Positions 1 through 9,343 of a stretch of 64,000 nt of DNA are shown here, in pieces. The stretch is from Anaerolineales bacterium UBA6055. Lineage in GTDB: Bacteria > Chloroflexota > Anaerolineae > Aggregatilineales > Phototrophicaceae. Position 1 is the first letter of the stretch, and each line of letters starts with the position of its first letter. The stretch is taken from the NCBI GenBank assembly GCA_002428985.1, contig DIYL01000055.1, forward strand, positions 286,327 to 350,326. Direction: 5' to 3'. The position numbers were made by a program, and so were the translations under genes. The notes under the pieces are model-generated. The model was not told where the DNA came from. It saw only the letters and a list, made by a program, of their open reading frames with translations, and ran no database searches.

Positions 1-192
1 ATTGCCATCTGGAGACCAACTCGTTGCATAATAGCCATTGGGAGCTAGTTGTCTTTCTTCTCCACTGCTCACTTCAACCGCAAATGTGCTAAATGACTTC
101 ATTCCTGTATTGCGGAGAAACAAAATAAGATCAGCACGTGGGTAGTCATCATGTACGTTTCCTCGAGCAACCATTGTGTATCCTACAATCAT
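1..192 (-). CDS. Beta-propeller (TolB/WD40-like) protein, N-terminal part only
   Basis: The first 64 codons of a minus-strand gene run off the left edge of the window. The N-terminus is hydrophobic (MIVGYTMVARG) and the last visible residues are ATSWSPDGN, the typical SPDG turn of TolB/WD40-type propeller blades. The frame is open from the ATG at 192 to base 1. A further in-frame ATG lies at 174, and the hydrophobic reading continues upstream of 192 without a start codon, so the true start is uncertain. Function cannot be said from this fragment. Confidence 0.6.
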   Translation of the reverse strand, partial: MIVGYTMVARGNVHDDYPRADLILFLRNTGMKSFSTFAVEVSSGEERQLAPNGYYATSWSPDGN

Positions 193-335
193 ACTTACAA
201 CAACAGATAGTATAAGGCTTACCAGTCAACTTTTTAATTATATCAAAGACTGGAGAGAGTGAGTCCAATACAAAATGGATAGAGCGCCTGCCCTATCCAT
301 TGACTCAGAGGAGAGAGGAATAACAAAATTACAAA

Positions 336-845
336 TTATGCGAGCAATCCAGCGGCTTTGAGTGTGCCGAACGATTGTACGGGTTTCCCTGTTTCCATAT
401 GATGTTTGAAGCCGAGCAAAATTCCGTTCATAGCTTTACTGATGAAAGGCTTAATCATCATCATATTCATCACCATGCCAACAGGTCCAAATTTAGGTTC
501 ATAATTGGCACGAACATAAATACGGGTTTGGTTTGCACTTACTGACTCGACACCGAGTGTCACAATGAAGTTATTGACAGGTGGCATTTGATTGCCTCCA
601 TAAATATCGACATCATATTCTTCTCCGTCAACGAAGCGTACAATACGCTCTTCAATATACTTGCTTCCATCACTGTTTAATTCACAACGACGTTCCGCGC
701 CCAAACCGGTATGCGATGAACCATTGATTGCATATGATTTTGGAACAGCGGGATGAAATGTATAGACTCCCGCAAAATCAGCAAGTGATTTCCATGCTTC
801 ATCTTTTGTTGCATTAACGGTGATGTCAAAGTTTAGCTTAGTCAT
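336..845 (-). CDS. SRPBCC (START-like/polyketide-cyclase) family protein
   Basis: A 169-residue protein shaped like the SRPBCC ligand-binding fold. It opens with FDITVNATKDEAWKSLADF (strand plus first helix), has a central GLGAERRCEL..KYIEERI segment, and ends with a long amphipathic C-terminal helix containing GILLGFKHHMETG. Such proteins bind small hydrophobic ligands or act as cyclases or dehydratases; the substrate cannot be told. The start at 845 is preferred over 851 because AAGGAG then lies 8 nt upstream. It sits 104 bp downstream of the MerR gene in the same direction and is probably co-transcribed and induced with it. Confidence 0.75.
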   Translation of the reverse strand: MTKLNFDITVNATKDEAWKSLADFAGVYTFHPAVPKSYAINGSSHTGLGAERRCELNSDGSKYIEERIVRFVDGEEYDVDIYGGNQMPPVNNFIVTLGVESVSANQTRIYVRANYEPKFGPVGMVMNMMMIKPFISKAMNGILLGFKHHMETGKPVQSFGTLKAAGLLA

Positions 846-949
846 GATCATGTCTCCTTATAGACATAGGTCTGCCATCGAGTAGGCGGAATTACCTACC
901 CTATCCGGCATATTGAATTAACAAATCTTAGTTAAGGGGTTGATATACC

Positions 950-1819
950 CTACTGGTTTAGTAATCGTGGAAAACGATTGAGCTTTGGTCGCACTGGATA
1001 TTGAATCTCAGTAACTGTCTCATCAATACGTTCTGGCGGTACAAAGTTGATGAACACCTCGCGCACATCGCCCGAGAATTCGTATCCATTGGATTCTGCC
1101 CACATACCGATGGCACTATAACTCCCGTGCCCGAGTTGAGGATTACCGATGCGCGTGACAGTTAACATATACTCTTCTTCTGGTAACTCAGTCACCGTCA
1201 TCGATGACCCATCAGACAAATCAATTACCAGATCGTCATCAACATCGGCTTCTAACTGAAAGCCCATTTCGAGGTCAATATCGCGATCGGTGAAGATGTC
1301 CGAATACAACACTGCCGTGAAATGCCCCATCGCTTTTTTGCCGACCCGCGCCGGAAGTAATTTAAACATTTCTTGAGCGAGTCGCCGTCCATCATCTAGC
1401 ACATGGCATATTTCACGAACGGAGATAAACTTTTTTGCAGGTACAGATTTCAGTACAATATCGTAGTGTTCCATATTGCCCTCGATATTGATCTGCTCTA
1501 TGCGCGATTCAATATAACGTACCCGTGCCAACTCTTCGTGTAACATCTGCTCGATTTGCGCCTTCTTCATCATCAACATCCCGCGCAATTCATCGGGCGA
1601 AATTTCGTTATCAAGCATCCGCTTGATCTGGTCGAGCGACATCCCCATTTCTTTGAGTGCTAGAATCCGATTCAACCGTGGGAGTTGTTTTGCGCTGTAA
1701 TAGCGATACCCCGTTGATGGATCGGTATGCTCAGGAATAAGCAAACCCAGTTGATCGTAATGGCGTAACTGACGCCCTGAGACTTGTGCTATTTTTGAAA
1801 ATTCGCCGATTTGATACAT
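950..1819 (-). CDS. MerR-family transcriptional regulator with effector-binding domain
   Basis: This 289-residue regulator starts with a MerR winged HTH (MYQIGEFSKIAQVSGRQLRHYDQLGLL, then GYRYYSAKQLPRLNRILALKEMGMSLDQIKRML). A dimerisation coiled coil follows at about 75-115, then a GyrI-like/BltR-type ligand-binding domain (about 125-280). This is the layout of multidrug sensors such as BltR/BmrR, which activate by untwisting a 19-bp-spacer promoter. Exactly that promoter lies upstream (1856-1886). The SRPBCC gene follows downstream, while an aldo-keto reductase diverges on the other side. The ligand is unknown. Confidence 0.9.
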   Translation of the reverse strand: MYQIGEFSKIAQVSGRQLRHYDQLGLLIPEHTDPSTGYRYYSAKQLPRLNRILALKEMGMSLDQIKRMLDNEISPDELRGMLMMKKAQIEQMLHEELARVRYIESRIEQINIEGNMEHYDIVLKSVPAKKFISVREICHVLDDGRRLAQEMFKLLPARVGKKAMGHFTAVLYSDIFTDRDIDLEMGFQLEADVDDDLVIDLSDGSSMTVTELPEEEYMLTVTRIGNPQLGHGSYSAIGMWAESNGYEFSGDVREVFINFVPPERIDETVTEIQYPVRPKLNRFPRLLNQ

Positions 1820-1855
1820 TGTGTATCTGCCCTTCTGTATGTCTTTGATGTAACT

Positions 1856-1886
1856 ATCATAAAGTTTGACACAGTGTCAAAGTCAA
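1856..1886 (-). promoter_or_regulatory. MerR-type promoter with 19-bp spacer and operator
   Basis: On the minus strand, -35 TTGACT (1886-1881) and -10 TATGAT (1861-1856) are separated by exactly 19 bp. The spacer holds the palindrome TTTGACACAGTGTCAAA (plus strand, 1865-1881, single central base). A 19-bp spacer filled by a dyad is the hallmark of MerR-activated promoters. It is placed about 30 bp before the merR start, so autoregulation is likely. Confidence 0.8.
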
Positions 1887-1998
1887 GCTGCTTGATTGTT
1901 AAGAAATTGTCAATAAAATAATCTAGGTAAAATCAATCTGCCCTGCTATGCTACACCTATGTTGAAAATTACATCACATAATAGGAGAAGATTATTTT

Positions 1999-2997
1999 AT
2001 GTCAGTACAACATGTACGTTTAGGTAAACATGGTGTTTTAGTCAGCAATTTATGCTTAGGTACGATGAATTTTGGCTGGCACACATCAAAAGAAGATAGC
2101 TTTGCGATTATGAATCGTGCGCTAGAATTGGGTATCAATTTCTTTGATACAGCCGATGTCTATGGATGGGCAGATGAACATGGCAAGACTGAAGAAATCA
2201 TCGGTGAGTGGCTTGCAGAAAACCCACGTCGTCGGGATGCAGTCGTCCTCGCCACCAAAGTCTATAACCCTGTATCACGCAATGCAAACCTTGCCGAAGT
2301 CAATAGCGACGGCCGCAGCCTCTCTGCTTATAAAATACGCAAGCATTGTGAAGGTAGTTTGTCACGTCTACAAACCGATTGGATTGACCTTTATCAGATG
2401 CACCATATCGACCGAGACTGTCCTTGGGACGAAACTTGGCAAGCATTTGATAGCCTCGTCAAACAGGGTAAAGTCGTCTATGTCGGATCAAGCAATTTCG
2501 CAGGATGGGATATTGCGACGGCATGTCAGGAAGCCGATAAACGCAACCTGATGGGTTTGGTGAGTGAACAAAGTATTTATCATTTGGATAACCGTCATGT
2601 TGAGCTAGAAGTCATTCCAGCTTGCCGTCATTATGGGCTTGGTTTAATCCCGTGGAGTCCGCTCGGTGGTGGTTTACTCGGGGGTGCACTCGAAAAATTT
2701 GAATCGGGTCGCCGTAGTAACCCCGACTTTGTTAAGATGGTCGAGGATAATCGTGACAAGTTGCAAGCCTACGAAGACCTCTGCCGTGAAATTGGGCACC
2801 CCCCCGGTGAAGTTGCATTGGCGTGGCTCTTGCACAACCCAGTTGTGACTGCTCCAATTATCGGTCCACGTACAATGGAACAACTCGAAAGTGCTGTCCG
2901 TGCAACCGAGATTGAACTCGATGAGGATATACTCGCAAAATTGGATGAAATTTTCCCCGGCCCCGGTGGTGAAGCTCCGCAAGCATATGCTTGGTAA
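1999..2997 (+). CDS. Aldo-keto reductase
   Basis: A 332-residue NAD(P)H-dependent oxidoreductase of the AKR superfamily, of the normal length for YghZ/YajO-like members. The catalytic tetrad is visible: Asp and Tyr in FFDTADVYGW, Lys in VLATKVY, His in YQMHHID. The C-terminal half has the usual SSNFAGW and IPWSPLGGGLL segments and the cofactor-binding IIGPRTMEQLE. AGGAGAAG lies 5-12 nt before the ATG. It diverges from the merR operon, whose operator is about 120 bp away, so co-regulation is possible. Substrate unknown. Confidence 0.93.
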   Translation: MSVQHVRLGKHGVLVSNLCLGTMNFGWHTSKEDSFAIMNRALELGINFFDTADVYGWADEHGKTEEIIGEWLAENPRRRDAVVLATKVYNPVSRNANLAEVNSDGRSLSAYKIRKHCEGSLSRLQTDWIDLYQMHHIDRDCPWDETWQAFDSLVKQGKVVYVGSSNFAGWDIATACQEADKRNLMGLVSEQSIYHLDNRHVELEVIPACRHYGLGLIPWSPLGGGLLGGALEKFESGRRSNPDFVKMVEDNRDKLQAYEDLCREIGHPPGEVALAWLLHNPVVTAPIIGPRTMEQLESAVRATEIELDEDILAKLDEIFPGPGGEAPQAYAW

Positions 2998-3010
2998 GTA
3001 GACATTTGAT

Positions 3011-3034
3011 GAGGTGTAGATTATTCTGCACCTC
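3011..3034. terminator. Stem-loop between convergent genes
   Basis: GAGGTGTAG (3011-3019) can pair with CTGCACCTC (3026-3034) around a 6-nt loop, with one mismatch. It lies between the convergent aldo-keto reductase and TIR-WD40 genes. There is no strong T-run, so this is only a possible bidirectional terminator. Confidence 0.4.
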
Positions 3035-3055
3035 TATCGCACTTTGATCTTAATA

Positions 3056-5971
3056 TTATGACTCACCCTCTTCATCACATTGATCAGGTGTGCGGAATCG
3101 CTCCCGTATGTCACAGGTTATCTCTACAATTTGACGATCTTCAATAAGTGCCTGTAAATCCTCGTCTGATGTGCCGATGTTCCAAGCATAGACTTCACCA
3201 TTGTAAGAACCAGAAAGTGCCATTAATCCGTCTGGACTGAACATGACTCTGGTCACATCATCTGTATGCCAATTATGGAATCGAACTTGTTCTCCCGAAA
3301 TCGTATCCCAAATAATAACGGTATTATCTTGTGATCCAGTCAGTATTAATGGTTCGGTTGGATGATAAGCGACCGCCCAAACATCCCCACGGTGCCCTGT
3401 GAATGTAGCTAATCGCTCACCACTCTCGACATCCCACAGAATAGCATTGTTATCTTTAGACACCGATACAACTGTACTGCTATCTTGTTTAAATACAAAA
3501 CCGTCGACATCATCGACATGACCTTCTAGCACGGATCGTTGGACAAGCTGACCATCTTCAACATCCCATAGGATTAATGTATCATCCTGAGAACTAGAGA
3601 GGATAACTTGACCGTCTGGACTAAACCCAACAAATATCACAGTTTCAGTATGCCCTTCTATACTAGATTGTTGTGTCAGTTGACCATCTTCATGACTCCA
3701 CAAAATTAATGTACCGTCTTGAGAACCAGAAATGACAGATTGACCATCTGGGTTAAATCCGGCACTTGTAACTGGCGCATCATGCCCTTCGAACTGAATT
3801 ATTTCATCGGTCGCTATCTGCTGTAGTGTGACGTATTCGTCAATAAAGCTCAAAGTAGGCAGCCCTTCTACAGTTACAGTAATTGGAACCATCTCAAATT
3901 CGTCAAAGAATTCATCAAAGTTTGAATCATCGTATACTTTTAATACGTCACCTGTATCCACACTCCATGTTATCAATATCCCATCACTCGACTGGGAGGC
4001 AACAGTATCTCCGTCAACATCAAATCCGATAAAATCAACCCGTGAATCATGACGTGCAGCCACAGGTACAGATTCACCTTCAACAGTTAAATCCCATAAA
4101 ATGAGACTATTATCAGCCGATGCAGAAATAGCATGTTCACCATTGGGATCAAAAGACACATCAAGCGGTGGATCCGCATGACCACTAAACACTATAAGCA
4201 AGCTTCCCGTACTCAGATTCCACAGAATGACATCACCATCCATCGATGACGATAGCGCTGTCTGCCCATCAGGACTAAAGGAGACACTTTTGACCCAATC
4301 GGTATGCCCTAACAAGATATCAATAATCTCGCCAGTTTCAATATCCCAGTGAATTAGAGAAAAATCATCGGATGCTGACAAAGCCGTTTGTCCATCTGCG
4401 CTAAACGTAACATCCGTCACAAAGTTCACATGTCCATCTAAAAATTGACCACTATCATCAGTAAAGTTCCATAGATATAAATTTTCTTCGAAATTTCTCA
4501 CCGCAACAAGAACCTTTTGTCGATCGGGACTAACAGCGATAGCATTGATTGGAGCCAGCCCTAGGTCTATCGCATCTCCAACAATCTCTCCAGTTTGTAT
4601 ATCCCATACAATCATAATCCCATCTTCCGACCCAGATAAGACCGTCTCATTATCGAGGAAAATAGTCGTTATTATTGGAGAGCTATGTCCATCAAATTGC
4701 TCTATAGCTGTACCTGCTTCGACATCCCACAAGATAACCGAATTATTGAGTGAACCCGAGATGATTTTAGTTCCATCAGGACTAAACTCGGCACTCATGA
4801 CTGCACCATCATGCCCCTCAAATTGTTGAATAATCTCGCCAGTTTTGCTATTCCATAAGAAGAGAATACCATCATCAGAACCGGAAATAACTGTCTCACC
4901 ATCGGGACTATGTGCAACTGTATTGACATTGCCATCATGTCCTTCAAACCGACGAAGTGCATTCCCATTTAGTACAATACCCCTCGCAACAAATTTATCG
5001 AAATCCGGTATGTCGGTAGCATTTACTAATTCAAGAGCCAGTCCATACGCCAAAAATGGGTCATTTGCATAGATTGTCAGTAGTTCATTAGCAAGTGCTC
5101 GGGAATCAGCCAGACGAGCACGTTGTAACGCATCGGCCTCTGCGACCTCAGCTCGTTCTTTTTCTGCGACTGCATTTGCCTCACTAATTTCTGCATTAGC
5201 TCTCTCAGTCTCAGCGATGACGAGTGATGCATCGGCCTCTCCTCTTGCAATTTCGGCAGCATTCAAACTAATGAGTGATACAATCGAGAGGATAATAGAG
5301 ATGACAAGTGCAGTCGTTACCCCCAATAACAATCTCCGTTGTTGTCGTTTCTGGTTAGCAATACTTTTATTCACATATTCTTTTTGTAGGTCTATCGGAA
5401 TGGGTTGTTTACCAGCGGCATTGTTCAACCAATCTTGGAACGGATCAATTTCTGAACCTGATAGAAGGAAGTGATGATCCTTATGCGATTCTTCCCATCG
5501 GATCGCACGCAATAAGAGCCGTTTGTGATTGCGCACGTAATCCAAATCGGTTTCCATGACTGACAAAATTTTTGGATAAGACTCATCATAGGTATTCGTT
5601 TGCCCTGCATGTGGGACAAAGTAAATCCAGTTAATATGTGACACACTTTCAGGCACTTCATAATCATCAAATTTTTTGATTACGATGGGAATGATTTTCT
5701 TGTTCAACTCAGATGCATATCTAAGTTCTCCCACACAATATGGTGATTCCCAATAGTCCGGCGATAGCACTGCCAGAAACATGTCAGCACCTTCAATGCC
5801 TCGTTTAATCTCATCAGCAAAACGTTCAACACCAGGAGGAATATCTTGCCAATCGATCCAAACCTCTTTGCCATCTTGACTTAGATTTTCAACAAGTTGT
5901 TTAACAAACTCAACATTCTTGCGCCGATACGAAACAAATACATCACTAAATTCACTGGCTGACATCGCCAT
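3056..5971 (-). CDS. TIR domain-transmembrane-WD40 repeat protein
   Basis: A 971-residue receptor-like protein. Residues 8-130 form a TIR domain: FSDVFVSYRR at the start, then the SPDYWESPYCVGEL helix, where Glu82 occupies the place of the catalytic Glu of TIR NADases. A hydrophobic segment follows at about 213-237. Next comes an Ala/Glu-rich coiled coil (EIARGEADASLVIAETERA and onward, to about 290), then about 13 WD40 blades (about 340-940), recognised by repeated GHxxxVxxxxFSPDG...SGSxDxxxxxWD. TIR-WD40 proteins occur in Chloroflexota and cyanobacteria; some TIR proteins deplete NAD during phage defence. Here no partner effector is adjacent, so a defence role is inference. The C-terminus is Cys-containing (CDIRERFRTPDQCDEE). 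Confidence 0.9.
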   Translation of the reverse strand: MAMSASEFSDVFVSYRRKNVEFVKQLVENLSQDGKEVWIDWQDIPPGVERFADEIKRGIEGADMFLAVLSPDYWESPYCVGELRYASELNKKIIPIVIKKFDDYEVPESVSHINWIYFVPHAGQTNTYDESYPKILSVMETDLDYVRNHKRLLLRAIRWEESHKDHHFLLSGSEIDPFQDWLNNAAGKQPIPIDLQKEYVNKSIANQKRQQRRLLLGVTTALVISIILSIVSLISLNAAEIARGEADASLVIAETERANAEISEANAVAEKERAEVAEADALQRARLADSRALANELLTIYANDPFLAYGLALELVNATDIPDFDKFVARGIVLNGNALRRFEGHDGNVNTVAHSPDGETVISGSDDGILFLWNSKTGEIIQQFEGHDGAVMSAEFSPDGTKIISGSLNNSVILWDVEAGTAIEQFDGHSSPIITTIFLDNETVLSGSEDGIMIVWDIQTGEIVGDAIDLGLAPINAIAVSPDRQKVLVAVRNFEENLYLWNFTDDSGQFLDGHVNFVTDVTFSADGQTALSASDDFSLIHWDIETGEIIDILLGHTDWVKSVSFSPDGQTALSSSMDGDVILWNLSTGSLLIVFSGHADPPLDVSFDPNGEHAISASADNSLILWDLTVEGESVPVAARHDSRVDFIGFDVDGDTVASQSSDGILITWSVDTGDVLKVYDDSNFDEFFDEFEMVPITVTVEGLPTLSFIDEYVTLQQIATDEIIQFEGHDAPVTSAGFNPDGQSVISGSQDGTLILWSHEDGQLTQQSSIEGHTETVIFVGFSPDGQVILSSSQDDTLILWDVEDGQLVQRSVLEGHVDDVDGFVFKQDSSTVVSVSKDNNAILWDVESGERLATFTGHRGDVWAVAYHPTEPLILTGSQDNTVIIWDTISGEQVRFHNWHTDDVTRVMFSPDGLMALSGSYNGEVYAWNIGTSDEDLQALIEDRQIVEITCDIRERFRTPDQCDEEGES

Positions 5972-6076
5972 TACCCTTCAAATTATTTAGACTGCTGATC
6001 GTCCGATAACAAGCCATGACAGACAATAATGTTATGATATAACTATCAACAGTCAATGGAGCATTACTATCTTCAA

Positions 6077-7291
6077 TCAGAATTGCAACCATAGGTCAGT
6101 ATGACCACGAAACGCAATATAAGGAATCCAGTTCGGTTCTAGGTTTTTAAGTTTCATGTTGGGCATTTTTTCGATTAGTTTTTCCAAGGCAATCTCTGTT
6201 TCCAGTTTTGCGAGTGGTGCGCCAAGGCAATAATGAATCCCTTGCCCGAAAGACAGCGGAACAGCCTCATCTCGTTCAATGTCGAACACATCTGGGTCGG
6301 TGTAATACTGTGGATCTCGATTTGCAGTTGTGAGTGAAGTAAGAACCCACTGCCCTTTTTTGAAGACCATATCTTTATACTCGACATCTTCTAATGCAGT
6401 TCGGTAGTTAAAGGGAAGAGATGTCCGATAACGCAAGACTTCAATGACGGTAGACGGCATCAAATTTTTGTTGTTCTTAAGACGCTCAAATTGTTCAGGG
6501 TGTGACAATAAGTCAAATACACCATTACTGATAAGATTTGATGTTGTTTCATGTCCCGCAAATAACAGCAAAATAGAGTTCGAAATTAATTCACCCATTG
6601 TGTAGTTTTCAGCGTCATTTTCTTTAACCTTGATGAGATTCGTTATGAGATCGTCAGCAGGGTTTTCCTTCTTGTATGCAAATAGCTCGTCAAAATAGGC
6701 ACGCATTTCGATAGCAAGACGGTTACCAGCGTCAATATGCGCTTGTGTACGGATCGCTTCAAATATACCGCCTATGTCCTTAGAGTACCGACGGATGATA
6801 CTCCAATCTTCTTTGGGTACGCCAAGCATTGCCGATATAACCATGATAGGTAGTGGGTATGCGATTGCTTCTACCAAATTAATCTCATGCTTATTCTCGT
6901 ACTCGCGTAGTAATTCATCCATAATGTCATAAATAATGGGGCGTAAGTTATTAATTACCGTAGGTGTAAATGCTTTTTGTACAAGTTGGCGTAAGCGTCT
7001 ATGCTCAGGAGGGTCACGCAATAACATAAGTTCGGAGCGAAAAACCTCAACGGGCATGAGTGGTTCATCGCCCGGAGGATTAATACGCCAGCCATCTCCT
7101 CGTCCAAAGTGAGGGTGTTTTAAAATTGCCTGACAATCATCATAAGTGGTTAACACCCACAGATCAACCGCTTCTGACCAATGAATCGGTTCCAACTCAC
7201 GAACTTGTGCCAGATAGGCATTTCTGTCTTTTTGGAATAGTGGTGATGAATAGTCAAAAGGTAAAATATTAATATTAGTTTTACTCGTCAT
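6077..7291 (-). CDS. Cytochrome P450 (bacterial class I type)
   Basis: A 404-residue soluble P450 of usual length for bacterial CYP107/CYP109-like enzymes. Visible are the I-helix oxygen-activation motif AGHETTS (about 245), the ExxR of helix K in TVIEVLRYRT, and the haem-binding loop FGQGIHYCLG (Cys at about 355). No membrane anchor or fused reductase is present, so it needs a separate ferredoxin or flavodoxin, none of which is nearby. It stands alone between the TIR-WD40 gene and the enolase/NTPase pair. Substrate unknown. Confidence 0.93.
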   Translation of the reverse strand: MTSKTNINILPFDYSSPLFQKDRNAYLAQVRELEPIHWSEAVDLWVLTTYDDCQAILKHPHFGRGDGWRINPPGDEPLMPVEVFRSELMLLRDPPEHRRLRQLVQKAFTPTVINNLRPIIYDIMDELLREYENKHEINLVEAIAYPLPIMVISAMLGVPKEDWSIIRRYSKDIGGIFEAIRTQAHIDAGNRLAIEMRAYFDELFAYKKENPADDLITNLIKVKENDAENYTMGELISNSILLLFAGHETTSNLISNGVFDLLSHPEQFERLKNNKNLMPSTVIEVLRYRTSLPFNYRTALEDVEYKDMVFKKGQWVLTSLTTANRDPQYYTDPDVFDIERDEAVPLSFGQGIHYCLGAPLAKLETEIALEKLIEKMPNMKLKNLEPNWIPYIAFRGHTDLWLQF

Positions 7292-7392
7292 ATATAATCC
7301 TAATACTATGAAGGTGTAAGATTATTATAGACATTGTTGTATACTTCGCAAATGAATTACAAAGCGACAATTGATAGGTTCAATTCCATTGT

Positions 7393-8484
7393 TTAGGACA
7401 CACTTTTCGATAAAATATCTTCAATCTTCATAATTGCGCTTTGTACCGAACCTAAATCCATATAGCCATCAACAATCGACGGTGCATCAGAGATATCAGT
7501 ATCGGTCTTCAAAAAGAAGCTAACTTCATTGGCACAATCAATACCTTGCTTAGCGGCGAAAGTCGCGGCAAACAGACAACCCAATAAAGAGCTGGCTTGC
7601 GACCCAATCATGGCTTGTTTATGATGCTGACGGCAACGATCTAGCATACTTGTTGATTGAGTAAATCCAGTACGTGGTGTTTTGATATTTAAAATGTCAA
7701 AGGTGTCGAATGCAATTTGCATCTCAAGGTCATTAACAGTAAATGCAGAATCATCGGCAATGATGGGCATTGATGTCTGTTTATGCAGGTCTTGTCGGTC
7801 TTGTAGATCATGCACGGGTAATGCCTCTTCACAATGGATGACACCTAACTGATACATCTGATTAAGTGTGTCAGATGCTGAAGTACTGTGCAGTGTTTGG
7901 TTAGCGTCGACATAAAATTTTGCCGAAGAGAATTGGGCAATAAGATACTTGATTGTCTCGGTTTCTTCCGGAATATTTTTTCCGACTTTGACCTTAAAAA
8001 CACGTACCCCCACCCCATATGCAGATTCAACATCAGCAACGACATCATCTTGCTGACCTGTACTGACAATATAACTGACTTCAATTTTTTCTTGTGATGT
8101 TCCAAGATAATCAGATAGTGTTTTTTGTTGACTATTTGCCAGTGCATGATGGACTGCCATATCAAGCGCACCTTTTGCTGTATTATTACCATTGATAAGT
8201 TCCATACTATTTGACAGTGTTGCTACCTCTTCAAATGTTGTGACGTTCTGCCCTACCCACATATCCTTCAGATAATATTCAATGATATGTAATACTGATG
8301 CTTGTGTCTCACCGTAGATAGTTGGTCGTGGTGTTGCTTCAGCAAAACCTACAGCGCCATCTGATAATTCGACACGAAGCAAAACGTGCTCCAATTGTTT
8401 GAGTTCTTGCGCTTTACCCCATTTCAATGATCCTTTTAGTGGGATGTTATGAGGTGTCGCTGTAATTCGTTTAACTGTCGGCAT
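7393..8484 (-). CDS. Enolase-superfamily enzyme (muconate lactonising/dipeptide epimerase-like)
   Basis: A 363-residue member of the MLE subgroup of the enolase superfamily, which abstracts a proton alpha to a carboxylate. The barrel motifs are intact: KVKVGK at the end of strand 2 (KxK base), YVDANQ, HCEEALP and IIADDSAF as the three metal ligands, and LNIKTPRTG with the opposite-face Lys. That pattern fits racemase/epimerase or cycloisomerase chemistry, for example Ala-Glu epimerase-like activity. The start overlaps the stop of the upstream P-loop gene by 14 nt, so the two are translationally coupled and probably act together. Confidence 0.85.
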   Translation of the reverse strand: MPTVKRITATPHNIPLKGSLKWGKAQELKQLEHVLLRVELSDGAVGFAEATPRPTIYGETQASVLHIIEYYLKDMWVGQNVTTFEEVATLSNSMELINGNNTAKGALDMAVHHALANSQQKTLSDYLGTSQEKIEVSYIVSTGQQDDVVADVESAYGVGVRVFKVKVGKNIPEETETIKYLIAQFSSAKFYVDANQTLHSTSASDTLNQMYQLGVIHCEEALPVHDLQDRQDLHKQTSMPIIADDSAFTVNDLEMQIAFDTFDILNIKTPRTGFTQSTSMLDRCRQHHKQAMIGSQASSLLGCLFAATFAAKQGIDCANEVSFFLKTDTDISDAPSIVDGYMDLGSVQSAIMKIEDILSKSVS

Positions 8485-9283
8485 CCATTAATCCTTTCAT
8501 TATAAGGTGCACATCTTGTGCAACTTCTTTGGGTGTCTTATCATCTGCATCTACACGATGATAGTTGCGATAGTTTTCACCATCAGCAAAAGGATATAAT
8601 CCATAGTTTTGTGACTCAGCCTGTGTGATGGTTAGTGCTTTAGATGTGATTTCACCATTACCAACGAGTAACTGAACATCAGATTGTAGATCGGTTGGCA
8701 AAAATGAGATATCGCCTTTTCCCTGTGCTTTATCAAAATCCTCACTGCGACTAGATAGACGTTTTAGCCGTGTAACTGGATGCAACGCTAATTCGATAAT
8801 GTGCCAATCTGGAAAATGAGTGAGTGTATGTGAAATTTCATTTGAACCACGTATCCCCTCGGAGATTATCAAACCATCATAGTCATTACTGATGTTCACC
8901 CAAGAAAATGCAGTTGCGATGCCGCCACTAACATGCTCGGCAAAAGTGCGTGTATAGTGAAACCGCTCTACTCGATCTGATACAGGTCGGATGGTTTCAT
9001 TAAGTAATACTTGTGCTGTCGGTATTGCAATCCAGTCAGCAATCTCACGTCGCGTCGGAATGACAGACATGCCCTGCTCGACGGTCTCACCAGCAATTTT
9101 GGAAAGTTCATTAAGTGTCGTTGTTTTACCGGTGCCGGTTAGAGCAACAAGCATGATTACTTTGCGACTTACTAGTGATTGATATATTGAATTATCCACT
9201 AAGTTCATATACGGATATTTACTGACTATACGAAATTCTAATTTTTCATAGACAGATGATTGGTAAAATTGATGATAATCCAT
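8471..9283 (-). CDS. P-loop NTPase/kinase-like protein
   Basis: A 270-residue protein with a clear Walker A motif VALTGTGKTT at about 46-56 and a Walker B-like YDGLIISEGIRG. A later basic stretch, LKRLSSRSEDFD, could be a lid. The size and single P-loop domain suggest a small-molecule or nucleotide kinase, but I do not recognise the family. It is the first gene of a two-gene unit with the enolase-superfamily enzyme, overlapping it by 14 nt, so it may phosphorylate a substrate or product of that enzyme. Confidence 0.65.
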   Translation of the reverse strand: MDYHQFYQSSVYEKLEFRIVSKYPYMNLVDNSIYQSLVSRKVIMLVALTGTGKTTTLNELSKIAGETVEQGMSVIPTRREIADWIAIPTAQVLLNETIRPVSDRVERFHYTRTFAEHVSGGIATAFSWVNISNDYDGLIISEGIRGSNEISHTLTHFPDWHIIELALHPVTRLKRLSSRSEDFDKAQGKGDISFLPTDLQSDVQLLVGNGEITSKALTITQAESQNYGLYPFADGENYRNYHRVDADDKTPKEVAQDVHLIMKGLMDADS

Positions 9284-9343
9284 AATTCGCTTTCATATAT
9301 GATTCAAACCATGATCTTATCAAGTTGATGGTTATCTGCCAAT

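Noticed and set aside
1921..1930. ATCTAGGTAA half-site resembling the parS palindrome
   Set aside because: Only one half is present and the second arm is absent, so it is likely chance.
4545..4829. Plus-strand frames inside the TIR-WD40 gene
   Set aside because: They are the antisense shadows of WD40 repeats; no ribosome site and sequence is Ser/Pro-rich noise.
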